54,633 nucleotides of DNA from JAWUWD01 sp034112085 (GCA_034112085.1 JAWUWD010000089.1:1-54633), one strand, 5' to 3'; shown: positions 23,337-32,814, numbered from the stretch's first letter. The notes: generated from the letters alone by a model not told the origin. Program-made: numbers and translations.

Positions 23337-25838
23337 TTAAGCAGCTATCTGTCCTATTTTCTCCCAGCTAAAATCACCACGATATCCGTATGAGACTTTT
23401 CCATGTTCGTCCATTGCCATCAAATGAATCCAGCCATTGTCACATAAGTCTTTGACTGACTGATGTTTTTTGAGGATATCATTCATCGCTTCTATGGGTG
23501 CTTCAATGATCACATTGAGTTTGAGAGGCTCATGCTGATAATTTTCTCCATCATGGATCGATTGTAAAGGTAGACCTACTCTCAGGTCTCCAGAATACCC
23601 TTCTATAACCCCTAATCCAGCGGTTACATTGTGAAGGGTCTTATTACCTGAACCAAAGTTCTTATTGTCAACTGTCGAACCATAATACTGTAAGTTGATC
23701 CAGCTAGTCACCACCATAGGAGCCGTCATGATCAATTCGAGTACAGAGAACCCTAGGTCCTTTTCCCAATCATAGGAATGTAGAAAAGACTTTCCTTCTA
23801 AGTCAATACCTTTGGTTCTTTTTCGAGGTGCTACTACAAAGGTAGAGCAGCCTGCAAGGCCCCACTCAGGGCGGATTTGAGACCAATCTTTGCTTCTTGC
23901 AAACATCGCTTTGTCAATATTAGAATCGCCATCCGTTAGTAGTTTAAGTGAACGTTCTGTTCTGGTCGTCTGCCCAGCCTTTGCCAATGATTTTTTGAGG
24001 TCTTCCAATGCTACCTTGCTATCTGCATGAACACTGTGCTCGTTATATATGGTTATCTCATCGGTCGTGGTATCATGCAAGCAAGCGAGGAACGTGGTAT
24101 CTTCAGGAATGAAAATATTTTCCATTTGAAGACTCGCTCTTACTTCCTTATTGTTAAGCACAGATGCCGCTACTCTCGCATTGGCTTCACCAGTATGTCC
24201 ACCGCAAGCACCGCAGTCATACCCGGTAGCGTGTGGATTGTTGACCATAGTAGACCCATGACCTACGATAAGTACAAATTGTCCAAAATCTTCTACCAAT
24301 GACATCGCATTTAAGGCGTTTTTTGCCATTATCATCTGCTGTTCTATCGGAATGCCTACAGTTTCCCCATTGACCGTATCAGGGGCTAAACTAATATCTT
24401 TATTACTTAGAGATGTATCGGTCATACCGACTTTGTCAGGATGTGGTACTGGTCTGGTCAACCCGAATGAGTCAGTAAAAAGCTTGGGCAAATAAGCAAG
24501 CCCCATTGGGCTTACAAAGCTGAAGCAGGTCACGGCCCCTGATTTGAAGGACTTCCATACCTGTTGTACTTGACGATTAAAAATTCGCTTATCCAATACC
24601 TCCTGATGGATTTTTTTATCAGGCATTTGTTCGATAATGGTTGGTCCAGTTTTCAATAGCACTGGACATTGGGCTTCACCACCTACATGACCTATCGGAT
24701 TATATTTGATAGGGAAAGCAAAGAACCCTGCAAAGCCAAGTGTTTCAATCTTTGGGTCGACCAACTCTAAATTTCTTCGATAAACCTCAGAGCGCACATC
24801 GATACAAAAAATAGCCTGTGCATCGGCTCGTTCGGATTTACTATTTGAAGGCTTATGATTTTCAAATTTACTTATGATCTTGCGTTGTGCCGCCAGGTCG
24901 AACGCCTCCTGAAGAACAAGCTTTTGGGCCAACTGTTGATTGAGTTCTTTTTGTACACTGATCACAGAATATATTTCCTTAGCCTTATCCCACTTATTAT
25001 TGAGTCCAGAGTTATCAAGACTATCAAGGATACAAGCTTCCCAGCAGATGAGTACTGCTAAGAATTCCATGAGTTTACCGTCTTTACCACCATACAACTC
25101 GTTGTCCCAGTCTAGGCGAGCTGCATAGGCCGACCAACCTCCAACACGGAGTAGTAACCTGTGTAAGTACAAGGACATTCCTTCCTCAGGGATTCCCAAT
25201 TTAACCAAGGCCACTTGTATGGCTTCTAACGGGTGATTAGGTAGATTCTTTACTAGTTTTCTAAAACCTTTCAGACCAGTGATTTCAGGTGTGCGATCCA
25301 CTTGCGCTTCCGCTTTCCAAGAGCAGAAAAGTGATTGGTCCTGATCAGCTGCTGACCAAATAGCCTGCCCATTATCAAAGTAGGAAGCTGCCCAAACCGA
25401 AATTCTGGCAGTCATGAAACGGCCCCAGTCTTTATTGGTCACTTCTGTGGCTATGTCGACAATGGTAGGTGCAGATTTAGTTTCTTCGCCTTTGCCTGGT
25501 TTTTCTTCTAGATTTTTGTTAAAAACATCTGAGCTAATATTTTTTTTATTTAGTGCAGCTGTTATATCCTCAGTAGTGATCTCACCCTCTTTAATTTTTT
25601 GAAGGTAAAATGAGATAGGCAATGTCATCTGAATGCCTCCTGCTGTGGCAAATTCCTGCGCTACATTTTCAAATTTCTTATGGGTATGTCCAAGATAAGG
25701 ATTGACCGCTACAAAATTTTCTAAAGGCCATACTGGAGCAATTTTTTTACACGCCTCTCTCAAGACAGCTACTAAGGCCTGCTGTTTATCGTACAGGTTT
25801 CGAGATGAGTCACCTTTTACTACTTCATTCTTGATCAT
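23337..25838 (-). CDS. dabA: DabA, zinc-binding subunit of the Dab inorganic carbon transporter (DUF2309)
   Basis: An ~833-residue cytoplasmic, membrane-peripheral protein related to beta-carbonic anhydrases. Zinc-site elements are visible as CIDVRSE near residue 350, and as GHGSTMVNNPH and the YDCGACGGHTGEANAR segment near residues 520-545, which supply the Cys, Asp, His and Cys ligands. With DabB it forms an energy-coupled pump that accumulates bicarbonate. The start at 25838 (MIKNEVVK) is preferred and 25862 is an in-frame alternative. It follows dabB closely, so the two are co-transcribed. Confidence 0.92.
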   Translation of the reverse strand: MIKNEVVKGDSSRNLYDKQQALVAVLREACKKIAPVWPLENFVAVNPYLGHTHKKFENVAQEFATAGGIQMTLPISFYLQKIKEGEITTEDITAALNKKNISSDVFNKNLEEKPGKGEETKSAPTIVDIATEVTNKDWGRFMTARISVWAASYFDNGQAIWSAADQDQSLFCSWKAEAQVDRTPEITGLKGFRKLVKNLPNHPLEAIQVALVKLGIPEEGMSLYLHRLLLRVGGWSAYAARLDWDNELYGGKDGKLMEFLAVLICWEACILDSLDNSGLNNKWDKAKEIYSVISVQKELNQQLAQKLVLQEAFDLAAQRKIISKFENHKPSNSKSERADAQAIFCIDVRSEVYRRNLELVDPKIETLGFAGFFAFPIKYNPIGHVGGEAQCPVLLKTGPTIIEQMPDKKIHQEVLDKRIFNRQVQQVWKSFKSGAVTCFSFVSPMGLAYLPKLFTDSFGLTRPVPHPDKVGMTDTSLSNKDISLAPDTVNGETVGIPIEQQMIMAKNALNAMSLVEDFGQFVLIVGHGSTMVNNPHATGYDCGACGGHTGEANARVAASVLNNKEVRASLQMENIFIPEDTTFLACLHDTTTDEITIYNEHSVHADSKVALEDLKKSLAKAGQTTRTERSLKLLTDGDSNIDKAMFARSKDWSQIRPEWGLAGCSTFVVAPRKRTKGIDLEGKSFLHSYDWEKDLGFSVLELIMTAPMVVTSWINLQYYGSTVDNKNFGSGNKTLHNVTAGLGVIEGYSGDLRVGLPLQSIHDGENYQHEPLKLNVIIEAPIEAMNDILKKHQSVKDLCDNGWIHLMAMDEHGKVSYGYRGDFSWEKIGQIAA

Positions 25839-25886
25839 TATAGCGTCTTTAAATTTGAGCAACTTGTTTAGTAACTATTAATAATT

Positions 25887-27557
25887 TCAGGCAGTTTGTG
25901 CTTCTATACTGTTTATTTTGACTGGTTGTTGCTGATTTATTTCTTCAACACTTTCAATCACTTCAGAATCGCTATCGCTATCATGTGAATAGAGCGCACG
26001 TACCATTCTATCAAATAAGGTGTTTACATATAGGCCATTTCTCAAATGAATGGCCATAGTATTATAAAAAGGCTTCTCAGAAAGTACTGGAGCTAAAATT
26101 TGAATGAATACAACCGTTCCAAAAATTAAGAGAATTACCGTCATCAGGATGATCTCTAAGAAGCTTTGACTTGCCACTTCAGGCGATTCTGATCCTAGCA
26201 GATAGTGTGTTGCACTTTCTAATGTGAAAAATGCGGTAGCTACAATGATGGATAGCACACAAGCACGGAGCATTAGTTTTATACTTCCATTAGAATCTAT
26301 TGCTGATACGTATATCCTTGATAGCCCCATCACAATGATTCCTCCAATGGCTAAGAGCGCCAGATCTCTTTGTGGATCAATTCCCCATATGACTGCGAAA
26401 CCAGTATAAACACCTAACCCTAGTAATATACCCAGCCCAATTCGAAAAGGACTTCCTATTCTCTTTGCTGAGGTAACTTTGGCAGATCGGATCACATCTA
26501 TGACACTGCCTGATGATAAAAATGAGTGCGCCTTATAAAAGCTGTGTGCCACAAGGTGCAGGATAGCAGCAGGATATACGCCCAATCCACAAACAAGGAG
26601 ACTGAACCCCATGTGGGCTATACTTGAGTAAGCCAAGGCTGTTTTGATAGAAGTTTGTGTAAGGAAAATGACTGATGCGAATAAAGCCGTAAATGCGCCA
26701 ACAACAATTAGGACCACTGAAGCATAGCTACTTGCCTCCATTATATAGGCCATTCTCACAATCAAGAAAGGTCCAGCATTTAACAAACCAGCATGAAGCA
26801 AGGCAGATACAGGCGTAGGAGTTTCCATCACCTCTACCAACCAGCCATGTGTCGGAAATTGTGCTGATTTTAAAATTGCGGCTAACGCTATGAATATCGC
26901 TATGATCTCGATTCCATCAATGGCTACTCCAGCCTCAAGGCCATTTTTTATGCTTTGGAAGATTCCTTCTAAATTGCCTGTGCCAAATTGAAAGTAGAGC
27001 AGTGCGATAGCAGCCAAGAGGCAGGCATCTCCCAATCTTGCAATAATGAATTTTTTTCGAGCAGCTACTATTGCCCCAGGTCTTTCCTTATAAAAAACAA
27101 GCAAGCGATGTAGTGTCATACTAGTCAGTACCCAGGACACAAATAATAACCCCAGGTTTCCTGAAAGTACAAGTAACTGCACCGAGGCAATGGTGGCAGA
27201 AAGTCGCCCGATAAAGATACCCTGTCTTGCATCGCCATCAAGGTAATTGAAACTAAAACGCATCACGATGAAACTTAATAGCGCAATCATGGAGAACATC
27301 AACATGCTCAGTGAATCTAGTCTTAAGCTTAGCCCCATATCATTTATCCCTAACAATGGCGTTTCCAAAAGACCATGATTTATGACAAGTAAGCTGCATA
27401 TTGCGGCAAGTATAATACTGATGATCGTTGAGGCAATGCCCACTTTCTTGACCAGCCCAGGTCGCATCCCTGGTTGATACCATGAAGCAATTGCCGTTGT
27501 AATAAAAACTGCTGGAGATACTAGGGCAATTAAGGCCATAAATTGTTGACTCATCAC
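25887..27557 (-). CDS. dabB: DabB, NuoL/ND5-like membrane subunit of the Dab transporter
   Basis: A 556-residue protein with about 14 transmembrane segments of the proton-channel family (MrpA/NuoL). The diagnostic KSAQFPTHGWLVEVMETPTP segment near residue 230, followed by SALLHAGLLNAGPFLIVR, holds the conserved Lys and His of the proton path. Paired with DabA, it powers CO2 hydration and bicarbonate trapping using the ion gradient. The C-terminal ~40 residues are charged and end in a soluble tail. A single NuoL-like gene next to DUF2309, with no other complex I genes, is the standard Dab arrangement. Confidence 0.92.
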   Translation of the reverse strand: MMSQQFMALIALVSPAVFITTAIASWYQPGMRPGLVKKVGIASTIISIILAAICSLLVINHGLLETPLLGINDMGLSLRLDSLSMLMFSMIALLSFIVMRFSFNYLDGDARQGIFIGRLSATIASVQLLVLSGNLGLLFVSWVLTSMTLHRLLVFYKERPGAIVAARKKFIIARLGDACLLAAIALLYFQFGTGNLEGIFQSIKNGLEAGVAIDGIEIIAIFIALAAILKSAQFPTHGWLVEVMETPTPVSALLHAGLLNAGPFLIVRMAYIMEASSYASVVLIVVGAFTALFASVIFLTQTSIKTALAYSSIAHMGFSLLVCGLGVYPAAILHLVAHSFYKAHSFLSSGSVIDVIRSAKVTSAKRIGSPFRIGLGILLGLGVYTGFAVIWGIDPQRDLALLAIGGIIVMGLSRIYVSAIDSNGSIKLMLRACVLSIIVATAFFTLESATHYLLGSESPEVASQSFLEIILMTVILLIFGTVVFIQILAPVLSEKPFYNTMAIHLRNGLYVNTLFDRMVRALYSHDSDSDSEVIESVEEINQQQPVKINSIEAQTA

Positions 27558-27585
27558 TTTCTTAATTTATCTAAATAAATATATC

Positions 27586-27891
27586 CTAAATAAGCTCTAT
27601 ATTAATTTGAGACTGTATGCGAATCGTTTTGCCCAATTCCTTCGCCAGTTGAATATGCTCCCTTATAGATTGTTCGCATGCTTTTAATTCTTCAATGCGA
27701 TCCAAAGAACGTTGATCAGCAACTCCAAATTTTATATCATGGCTCCAAGACTTCAACTTATGGAAGTTGATCATTTTAGATATATGTTCGATAATCTCTC
27801 GGGTGTCCTGTGGTGAAAATTCACCTTTTATGAAATCATATTGTCCCTTATCTTCTAATGAGTATTCTTGTGTCTCTGTTTCGGCCATCAT
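27586..27891 (-). CDS. Small conserved protein of the dab operon
   Basis: A ~101-residue soluble protein (MMAETETQEYSL start at 27891; an upstream ATG at 27933 gives 115 residues). I know no function for it. It has an acidic start, FSPQDTREIIEHISKMINFH in the middle and a helical, coiled-coil-like C-terminal half (DRIEELKACEQSIREHIQ). It lies between the divergent LysR gene and dabB, so it probably belongs to the carbon transporter operon as a modulator or an adaptor. Confidence 0.65.
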   Translation of the reverse strand: MMAETETQEYSLEDKGQYDFIKGEFSPQDTREIIEHISKMINFHKLKSWSHDIKFGVADQRSLDRIEELKACEQSIREHIQLAKELGKTIRIQSQINIELI

Positions 27892-27944
27892 AATTATTTT
27901 GTTTGTGATGCAAATTTTAGAAAACTTATTCATAATTTTTTATT

Positions 27945-27952
27945 TATATTTG
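27945..27952 (+). promoter_or_regulatory. -7 promoter element of the LysR gene
   Basis: TATATTTG matches TAnnTTTG exactly, 24 bp before the LysR start. The ~85-bp divergent region should also hold the dab promoter and the regulator's binding site, but no clear T-N11-A palindrome stands out. Confidence 0.4.
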
Positions 27953-27976
27953 TTATCAAACACATAAACATATTTT

Positions 27977-28870
27977 ATGAACTATACCATTCATCAGTTG
28001 CGCATATTCCTTAAGGTAGTCGAAAAAAAAAGTGTAACGAGGGCATCAGAAGAACTTTTCATGACTCAGCCTGCCGTCTCAATACAGCTAAGAAACCTTC
28101 AAGACCAGTTTGAAATTCCATTGACAGAAGTGATCGGTCGTCAACTTTATATAACCGACTTTGGGAAGGAGATCGCTGAAATAGCCGAGCGGGTTGTCGG
28201 AGAATTAGATAATCTCAATTATAAAACACAAGCCTATCAAGGAATGATGACAGGCAAGCTCAGCATTTCTGCTGCATCCACCGGTAAGTACGTGATTCCT
28301 TACTTTTTATCTGGATTTCTAGCACAGTATACCGGAATAGATTTAGTGCTTGACGTTACCAATAAAAGTAAGGTGATGCAGAGTCTTTTAAATAATGAAA
28401 TTGATTTTGCACTGGTATCTACGGTTCCCGATAATCTTAATATTGTGGAAGAATTATTGATTGAGAACAAGCTGTATTTATTAGGTAATGAAGCCGTAAG
28501 AGATGAAAAAAAACCATTGATCTATAGAGAGGAAGGTTCTGCCACAAGAATGGCCATGGAGAAGTATTTTGACAAAGATAAAGGTAAACAACGCAAGCAG
28601 ATGGAACTCACCTCAAATGAAGCCGTAAAGCAGGCAGTGATCGCTGGATTGGGTTATTCTATCATGCCATTGATTGGTACTCAAAATGAGCTAGAACATA
28701 AAAAAATGTTCATTCTAGAAGCTAAAGGTCTGCCAATAACAACAGAATGGCGCTTAATTTGGCTCAAAGGAAAAAAACTCTCACCAGTAAGTCAGACCTA
28801 TCTAGATTACTTGAGAGCAGAAAAAAAACAGATTCAAAAAGATAATTTTAACTGGTATTTGAAATTTTAA
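27977..28870 (+). CDS. LysR family transcriptional regulator (CbbR/LcyR-like)
   Basis: A 297-residue regulator with the N-terminal winged helix TIHQLRIFLKVVEKKSVTRA and recognition region FMTQPAVSIQLRNLQDQF (residues ~27-44), followed by a substrate-binding domain from residue ~90. Residues in STGKYVIPYFLSGFLAQY resemble CbbR-type proteins. It is transcribed divergently from the small protein-dabB-dabA operon, the same arrangement as in autotroph Dab clusters, so it is likely to sense carbon supply. The effector is unknown. Confidence 0.88.
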   Translation: MNYTIHQLRIFLKVVEKKSVTRASEELFMTQPAVSIQLRNLQDQFEIPLTEVIGRQLYITDFGKEIAEIAERVVGELDNLNYKTQAYQGMMTGKLSISAASTGKYVIPYFLSGFLAQYTGIDLVLDVTNKSKVMQSLLNNEIDFALVSTVPDNLNIVEELLIENKLYLLGNEAVRDEKKPLIYREEGSATRMAMEKYFDKDKGKQRKQMELTSNEAVKQAVIAGLGYSIMPLIGTQNELEHKKMFILEAKGLPITTEWRLIWLKGKKLSPVSQTYLDYLRAEKKQIQKDNFNWYLKF

Positions 28871-28907
28871 AAAAGAAAACTGTCTGAACTAATTGAGATT
28901 CAGATAA

Positions 28908-28963
28908 CAAGCAGTCACAACATGCTGCTTGCTACTTAGTCAACTCTGTGCGGACCAAGTAGC
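28908..28963. terminator. Two adjacent hairpins between convergent LysR and ccoS genes
   Basis: CAAGCAG (28908-28914) pairs with CTGCTTG (28925-28931), and GCTACTT (28931-28937) pairs with AAGTAGC (28957-28963). No U-tract is present, so this is a probable but weak bidirectional terminator. Confidence 0.4.
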
Positions 28964-28965
28964 AC

Positions 28966-29130
28966 TTATTTCTTCTGGCTGCTGGTTGGTTTCTTATCAT
29001 CGATCAACATTCTTACCGCTGGAGAATCGGTGTCCTCAAATTGACCTGACTTTACGGCCCAGAAAAAAGCTCCTAGAAAAGTGAGGGCAACTACAAAGCT
29101 TATTAATATTAATACGACAATGATGTTCAT
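28966..29130 (-). CDS. ccoS: CcoS, cbb3 oxidase maturation protein
   Basis: A 54-residue single-pass membrane protein starting MNIIVVLILISFVVALTFLG, with the typical FFWAVKSGQFEDTDSPAVRML immediately after the membrane segment. CcoS is needed to insert heme and copper into CcoN. The start codon at 29130 overlaps the ccoI stop by 4 bp. A longer frame from 29160 would run deeper into ccoI and lacks family similarity. Confidence 0.9.
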   Translation of the reverse strand: MNIIVVLILISFVVALTFLGAFFWAVKSGQFEDTDSPAVRMLIDDKKPTSSQKK

Positions 29131-31520
29131 CGGGCTAGTTTTAATTTTCTTACTGACCAATTGACCATCAAAGTAGTGAAAAGCACTACAGATATACTGC
29201 TCAAAGGCATCAATATAGCAGCAAATACTGGGGTGAGATTCCCACTTATTGCAAAGCTCAAACCCACCATATTATACAAGAAGGACAGTCCGAAACTAGC
29301 ATATATTATGCGTTGACTTGATTTACTTAACGCAATGAATGCCGGTAGTTTGTCGAAGGACTTCGCATCCAAAATCCCATCTGATGCCGGTGTGAAATTA
29401 TTGATATTATCTGCCACAACAATTCCCACATCACTTTGTTGCAAGGCTCCAGCATCATTGAGACCATCACCAAGCATCATGGTTACGGCACCATGCTCAT
29501 TGAGTGATTTGAGATATTCCAATTTCTCCTCTGGCTTTTTATCAAAGGCTACTTCTGTAATTCCAAAATCCTCTCTAAGAATGGCTTCTTCAGAATTATT
29601 ATCACCTGACAATATGGTGAGCTTCATCTTAGCTTGTAGCGAAGATGTAATCTCCTTTAGCCCACTGCGATAGCTATTGATTATGTGATAACTCCCTAAC
29701 AGCTCATCATCTTTGGTGATATAAACTCTTGTGCCAGAAAGGCCCTCCTCATTATCATGCCTCACAAAACTTTTAGATCCAACCTTGTAGTTAAATTCTC
29801 CATATCTAGCCTGAAGTCCCTGACCTGTCAATTCTATGAAGTCCGAGAGTACCACTTCATTTATGGCAGCTAGATGGTCAGCTATCAACTTACTCAGTGG
29901 ATGAGTTGAATGAATCACCATTGATTTGATGATCTCTAATTCCTGACTGGATAAGTCTAACCCTTGATAAGTCATGTTTGACTTATCACCATGAGTAATT
30001 GTACCTGTTTTATCGAGAACTACTTGCGTAAGCTGGCTCATCACTTCGATAACTTGAGAATTTTTCAAGTATAATCCAGCCTTACCCATGGCTCTGAGTG
30101 TATTGCCTAAAGTAAATGGAGCAGATAATGCCAAAGCACACGGACAAGCAACAATCAGTACAGATGTAAAAACAATAAACATCATACTAGGATCGATCCA
30201 ATACCAAATTGTCAATGAGATCAATGCTATCGCTATAATTACTATCGTAAAATACTTACTGATACTATCTATAAATGTCTGATAACCTCTGTTTTGCTTT
30301 TGGAATACCTCCTTGTTCCATAATTGAGTGAGATAACTTTGTGAAATAGGTTTCTCCACTCGTAGCCTTATACTCGTACCTTTCTGTCGGCCACCGGCAT
30401 ATATGTAATCAGATTCGTTTTTTTGATCAGGCAAAGATTCACCCGTTACAAAACTATAATCGATGTTCGCGTACTTACTAAGTAAGATGCTATCTGCAGG
30501 TATCAATTCATTATTCTTGATAATAATCTCATCTCCTTTCTGTAGAAGACTTACCTGAATCGGTACTATGGCCAGCCCCTCCATCTTGTCAACAGCCAGT
30601 GGGAAATAGGATTTATAATCTCGATCGAAGGATAATTCTTGATACGTCTTGCTTTGGAACCACCGGCCTATCAATAAGAAGAATATCAAACCAGCCAATG
30701 AATCAAAATATCCCACATCTACACCAGATATAACCTCATATACACTTCTAAAAAAGAGTGTCAGAATACCGAGAGAAATGGGAATATCTATATTGAAATG
30801 TTTGTTCTTAATACCACTATATGCTGACTTCAGATAATCACTAGCCGCATACAATACTGGTAATGACAAGAACATACTCAGATAACCAAAGAAGGTCTGC
30901 AGCTTAGTATCCACTCCTTCAAACCCGAAATACTCGGGAAATGCCAAAAACATAATATTGCCAAAGCAAAACCCTGCAATCCCAATTTTTGAATATTGGA
31001 GATAGTCAACTTTCTTCAATTGATCATTGGAGCGATCGGCCAATGTAATCAGCGGAGTATAGCCCAACCGATCTAAATATTTCACAAGGTCAACTAAATT
31101 GATCTCCTCAGGCTGATAGGTGATGGTAAGTTCCTTCTTCGTAAAATGAACTCGAGTATGATAAACTCCTTCAAGAAGTTTATTTAAATTCTCCAACAAC
31201 CAAATACAAGAACTACAATGTATGACGGGAATATGGAAGCTGATGATTTTTTTAGTATCAGACTGAAAACTGTGCAGCTGCTTTTGAATGGCAACACTGT
31301 TCAAATAATCAAATTGTCCTGTATCAGTCTGTTTCTTCAGCGTAATACCAGGCATATTCTCGAGGTCATAATAATCCGATAGACCATTCTCCTCAAGAAT
31401 CTCAAATACCGTTTTGCACCCTAAGCAACAGAATTTTTTCTCATCTACCGCCTGAACATCGTCCAGACATTCATCTCCACAGTGATAACATTGATTTGAT
31501 ATGGTTATGTCGGTAGGCAT
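29127..31520 (-). CDS. ccoI: CcoI, copper-exporting P1B-type ATPase for cbb3 oxidase
   Basis: A 797-residue copper pump. The N-terminus carries a Cys cluster (Cys11, Cys14, Cys18, then FCCLGC near residue 33) of the YHS/ATPase metal-binding type, then a heavy-metal-associated domain with HCSSCIW near residue 100. Eight membrane segments follow, with the copper motif ACPCALALSAP near residue 460, the phosphorylation motif DKTGT near 504 and GDGLNDAGAL near 690. It supplies copper across the membrane for CcoN. Its promoter has an exact -7 box TAGTTTTG and an Fnr-like palindrome centred about -42. Confidence 0.94.
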   Translation of the reverse strand: MPTDITISNQCYHCGDECLDDVQAVDEKKFCCLGCKTVFEILEENGLSDYYDLENMPGITLKKQTDTGQFDYLNSVAIQKQLHSFQSDTKKIISFHIPVIHCSSCIWLLENLNKLLEGVYHTRVHFTKKELTITYQPEEINLVDLVKYLDRLGYTPLITLADRSNDQLKKVDYLQYSKIGIAGFCFGNIMFLAFPEYFGFEGVDTKLQTFFGYLSMFLSLPVLYAASDYLKSAYSGIKNKHFNIDIPISLGILTLFFRSVYEVISGVDVGYFDSLAGLIFFLLIGRWFQSKTYQELSFDRDYKSYFPLAVDKMEGLAIVPIQVSLLQKGDEIIIKNNELIPADSILLSKYANIDYSFVTGESLPDQKNESDYIYAGGRQKGTSIRLRVEKPISQSYLTQLWNKEVFQKQNRGYQTFIDSISKYFTIVIIAIALISLTIWYWIDPSMMFIVFTSVLIVACPCALALSAPFTLGNTLRAMGKAGLYLKNSQVIEVMSQLTQVVLDKTGTITHGDKSNMTYQGLDLSSQELEIIKSMVIHSTHPLSKLIADHLAAINEVVLSDFIELTGQGLQARYGEFNYKVGSKSFVRHDNEEGLSGTRVYITKDDELLGSYHIINSYRSGLKEITSSLQAKMKLTILSGDNNSEEAILREDFGITEVAFDKKPEEKLEYLKSLNEHGAVTMMLGDGLNDAGALQQSDVGIVVADNINNFTPASDGILDAKSFDKLPAFIALSKSSQRIIYASFGLSFLYNMVGLSFAISGNLTPVFAAILMPLSSISVVLFTTLMVNWSVRKLKLAR

Positions 31521-31533
31521 TTTTTATTCGACT

Positions 31534-31541
31534 CAAAACTA
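31534..31541 (-). promoter_or_regulatory. -7 promoter element of ccoI
   Basis: On the minus strand the sequence is TAGTTTTG, an exact TAnnTTTG match, 14 bp before the ccoI start codon and 33 bp (centre to centre) from the Fnr-like palindrome. Confidence 0.6.
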
Positions 31542-31563
31542 ATTATCAATTGATCAAAAAAGC

Positions 31564-31577
31564 ATGACAAAAGTCAT
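31564..31577. promoter_or_regulatory. Fnr-like operator between ccoI and the universal stress gene
   Basis: ATGACAAAAGTCAT, a perfect palindrome of the ATGAC-N4-GTCAT class. Relative to the ccoI -7 box it is centred near -42, the classical class II activator position. It could also control the divergent universal stress gene 67 bp away. Confidence 0.65.
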
Positions 31578-31643
31578 ATTTCCATTTGACTACCCTCATT
31601 TATGTGCTCTTCAAATTGAAGTATTTTTATCCAAATAATCTTA

Positions 31644-32033
31644 ATGAAAAATTTGAAAGCCATACTCTGCCCAATAGACTTTTCAACCAACTCAATTGAA
31701 GCATTACAATACGCAGTTCGTTTGGCAAAAAAAATGAAAGTAAGGATTGCCATCCTCCATGTCAATGATGAATTATCGGTAACTGAAATTCAAGAGCGCT
31801 TTGATACACTGGCTTTAAAATATTTGCAAAGTGACGGAATTGATTACGAATTTGCCATTGGACGAGGTGAGGAAAAAGATGAGATACTCCGATTTAACAA
31901 AATCTTCAAAGCAAATCTAGTAGTAATGGGTCAAAAAGGATCCAATGCGAAATTTCAGAATCACACAGGAAGTACTACAGAGTATTTAGTGAATTCTGGG
32001 AAGGTGGCGGTACTTTCTATTCCCGAGATTTAA
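31644..32033 (+). CDS. Universal stress protein, single domain
   Basis: A 129-residue UspA-fold protein. AILCPIDFSTNSIEALQYAVRLA opens the domain and the ATP-binding loop GQKGSNAKFQNHTGSTTEYL (G-x2-G-x9-G-S/T) is near residues 95-114. It is transcribed divergently from ccoI and shares its Fnr-like site, which suggests induction under low oxygen as for many Usp genes. Its stop is followed immediately by the convergent Crp/Fnr gene end. The molecular role of most Usp proteins is unsettled. Confidence 0.85.
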   Translation: MKNLKAILCPIDFSTNSIEALQYAVRLAKKMKVRIAILHVNDELSVTEIQERFDTLALKYLQSDGIDYEFAIGRGEEKDEILRFNKIFKANLVVMGQKGSNAKFQNHTGSTTEYLVNSGKVAVLSIPEI

Positions 32034-32756
32034 TCAGCCGAAGAAATCAGCTGTTTTCGCAAGACCTTTTAAGTCTATAACTTGAATTTTCTTTCCTTCA
32101 AAGGTGATCAAGCCATCCTTTTTGAATTCAGACAATAGACGTATCACAGTCTCAGTAGCGGTTCCTACCATATTGGCCAAGTCTTCTCTGGATATGGATA
32201 GGTCGATCAATGAGCTTCCTTCTCCTTCCATACCGTAAGTTTCTTTGAGCATCAATAAGTATCCAGCTAGTCGCTCTCTCACTGATTTTTGAGATAAGTC
32301 CGTCATTTTACTTTCAATCACACCAAGCTCTCTTGCAAGTGATTTCACTACCGTTCTATAGAACTCTGTGTTGTTCTGAAGTACACTCAAAAAATCATCT
32401 TTAGGGATAAAACACACAGAAGCATCTTCTAATACTTCAGCGGATGCCGCATAATATTCCTCTCCAAGCAGTGCTCGATATCCCAAAAAGTCACCAGGAT
32501 TGGACAACCTCATTATTTGTTCTTTGCCTTGTGAGCCGACTTTGAAAACTTTTAATTTTCCTGTCTTCACACAGTAGAGTCCCAAAGGCCTAGTCCCTTC
32601 ATAGAATAAGGTCTGCCCCTTCTTATACATCACGCAAGACTTGTTTTCGTCAAGTTGATCGAGTGCCTTGCTGTGAAGATTACAGAACATAGAATGTCCC
32701 AAAGAAGAACAATCATTACATTTAATATCTATTCTGTTTTTAGCCATTTCCTTCAA
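32034..32756 (-). CDS. Crp/Fnr family transcriptional regulator (Fnr-like)
   Basis: A 240-residue regulator. The N-terminus carries Cys13-x2-Cys16-x8-Cys25 plus Cys41, a pattern that could bind a 4Fe-4S cluster as in Fnr. A cyclic-nucleotide-fold domain covers residues ~45-155, and a helix-turn-helix near 185-220 contains the recognition segment TATETVIRLLSEF, in which the Glu and Arg that contact the TGA core in Crp/Fnr proteins are preserved. It is the obvious candidate for the ATGAC-N4-GTCAT sites near nos, ccoI, ccoNO and hemN. The 5' region holds a 13-bp palindrome. Confidence 0.88.
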   Translation of the reverse strand: MKEMAKNRIDIKCNDCSSLGHSMFCNLHSKALDQLDENKSCVMYKKGQTLFYEGTRPLGLYCVKTGKLKVFKVGSQGKEQIMRLSNPGDFLGYRALLGEEYYAASAEVLEDASVCFIPKDDFLSVLQNNTEFYRTVVKSLARELGVIESKMTDLSQKSVRERLAGYLLMLKETYGMEGEGSSLIDLSISREDLANMVGTATETVIRLLSEFKKDGLITFEGKKIQVIDLKGLAKTADFFG

Positions 32757-32772
32757 CTTGAATCTACTACTT

Positions 32773-32785
32773 ACTTACAGTAAGT
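32773..32785. promoter_or_regulatory. 13-bp palindrome in the leader of the Crp/Fnr gene
   Basis: ACTTACAGTAAGT is a perfect 6-1-6 palindrome 17 bp upstream of the start codon. It could be an autoregulatory or other repressor site. It does not resemble the ATGAC operator. Confidence 0.35.
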
Positions 32786-32814
32786 TATAATATGATTTCT
32801 TTATAACGAAACAA

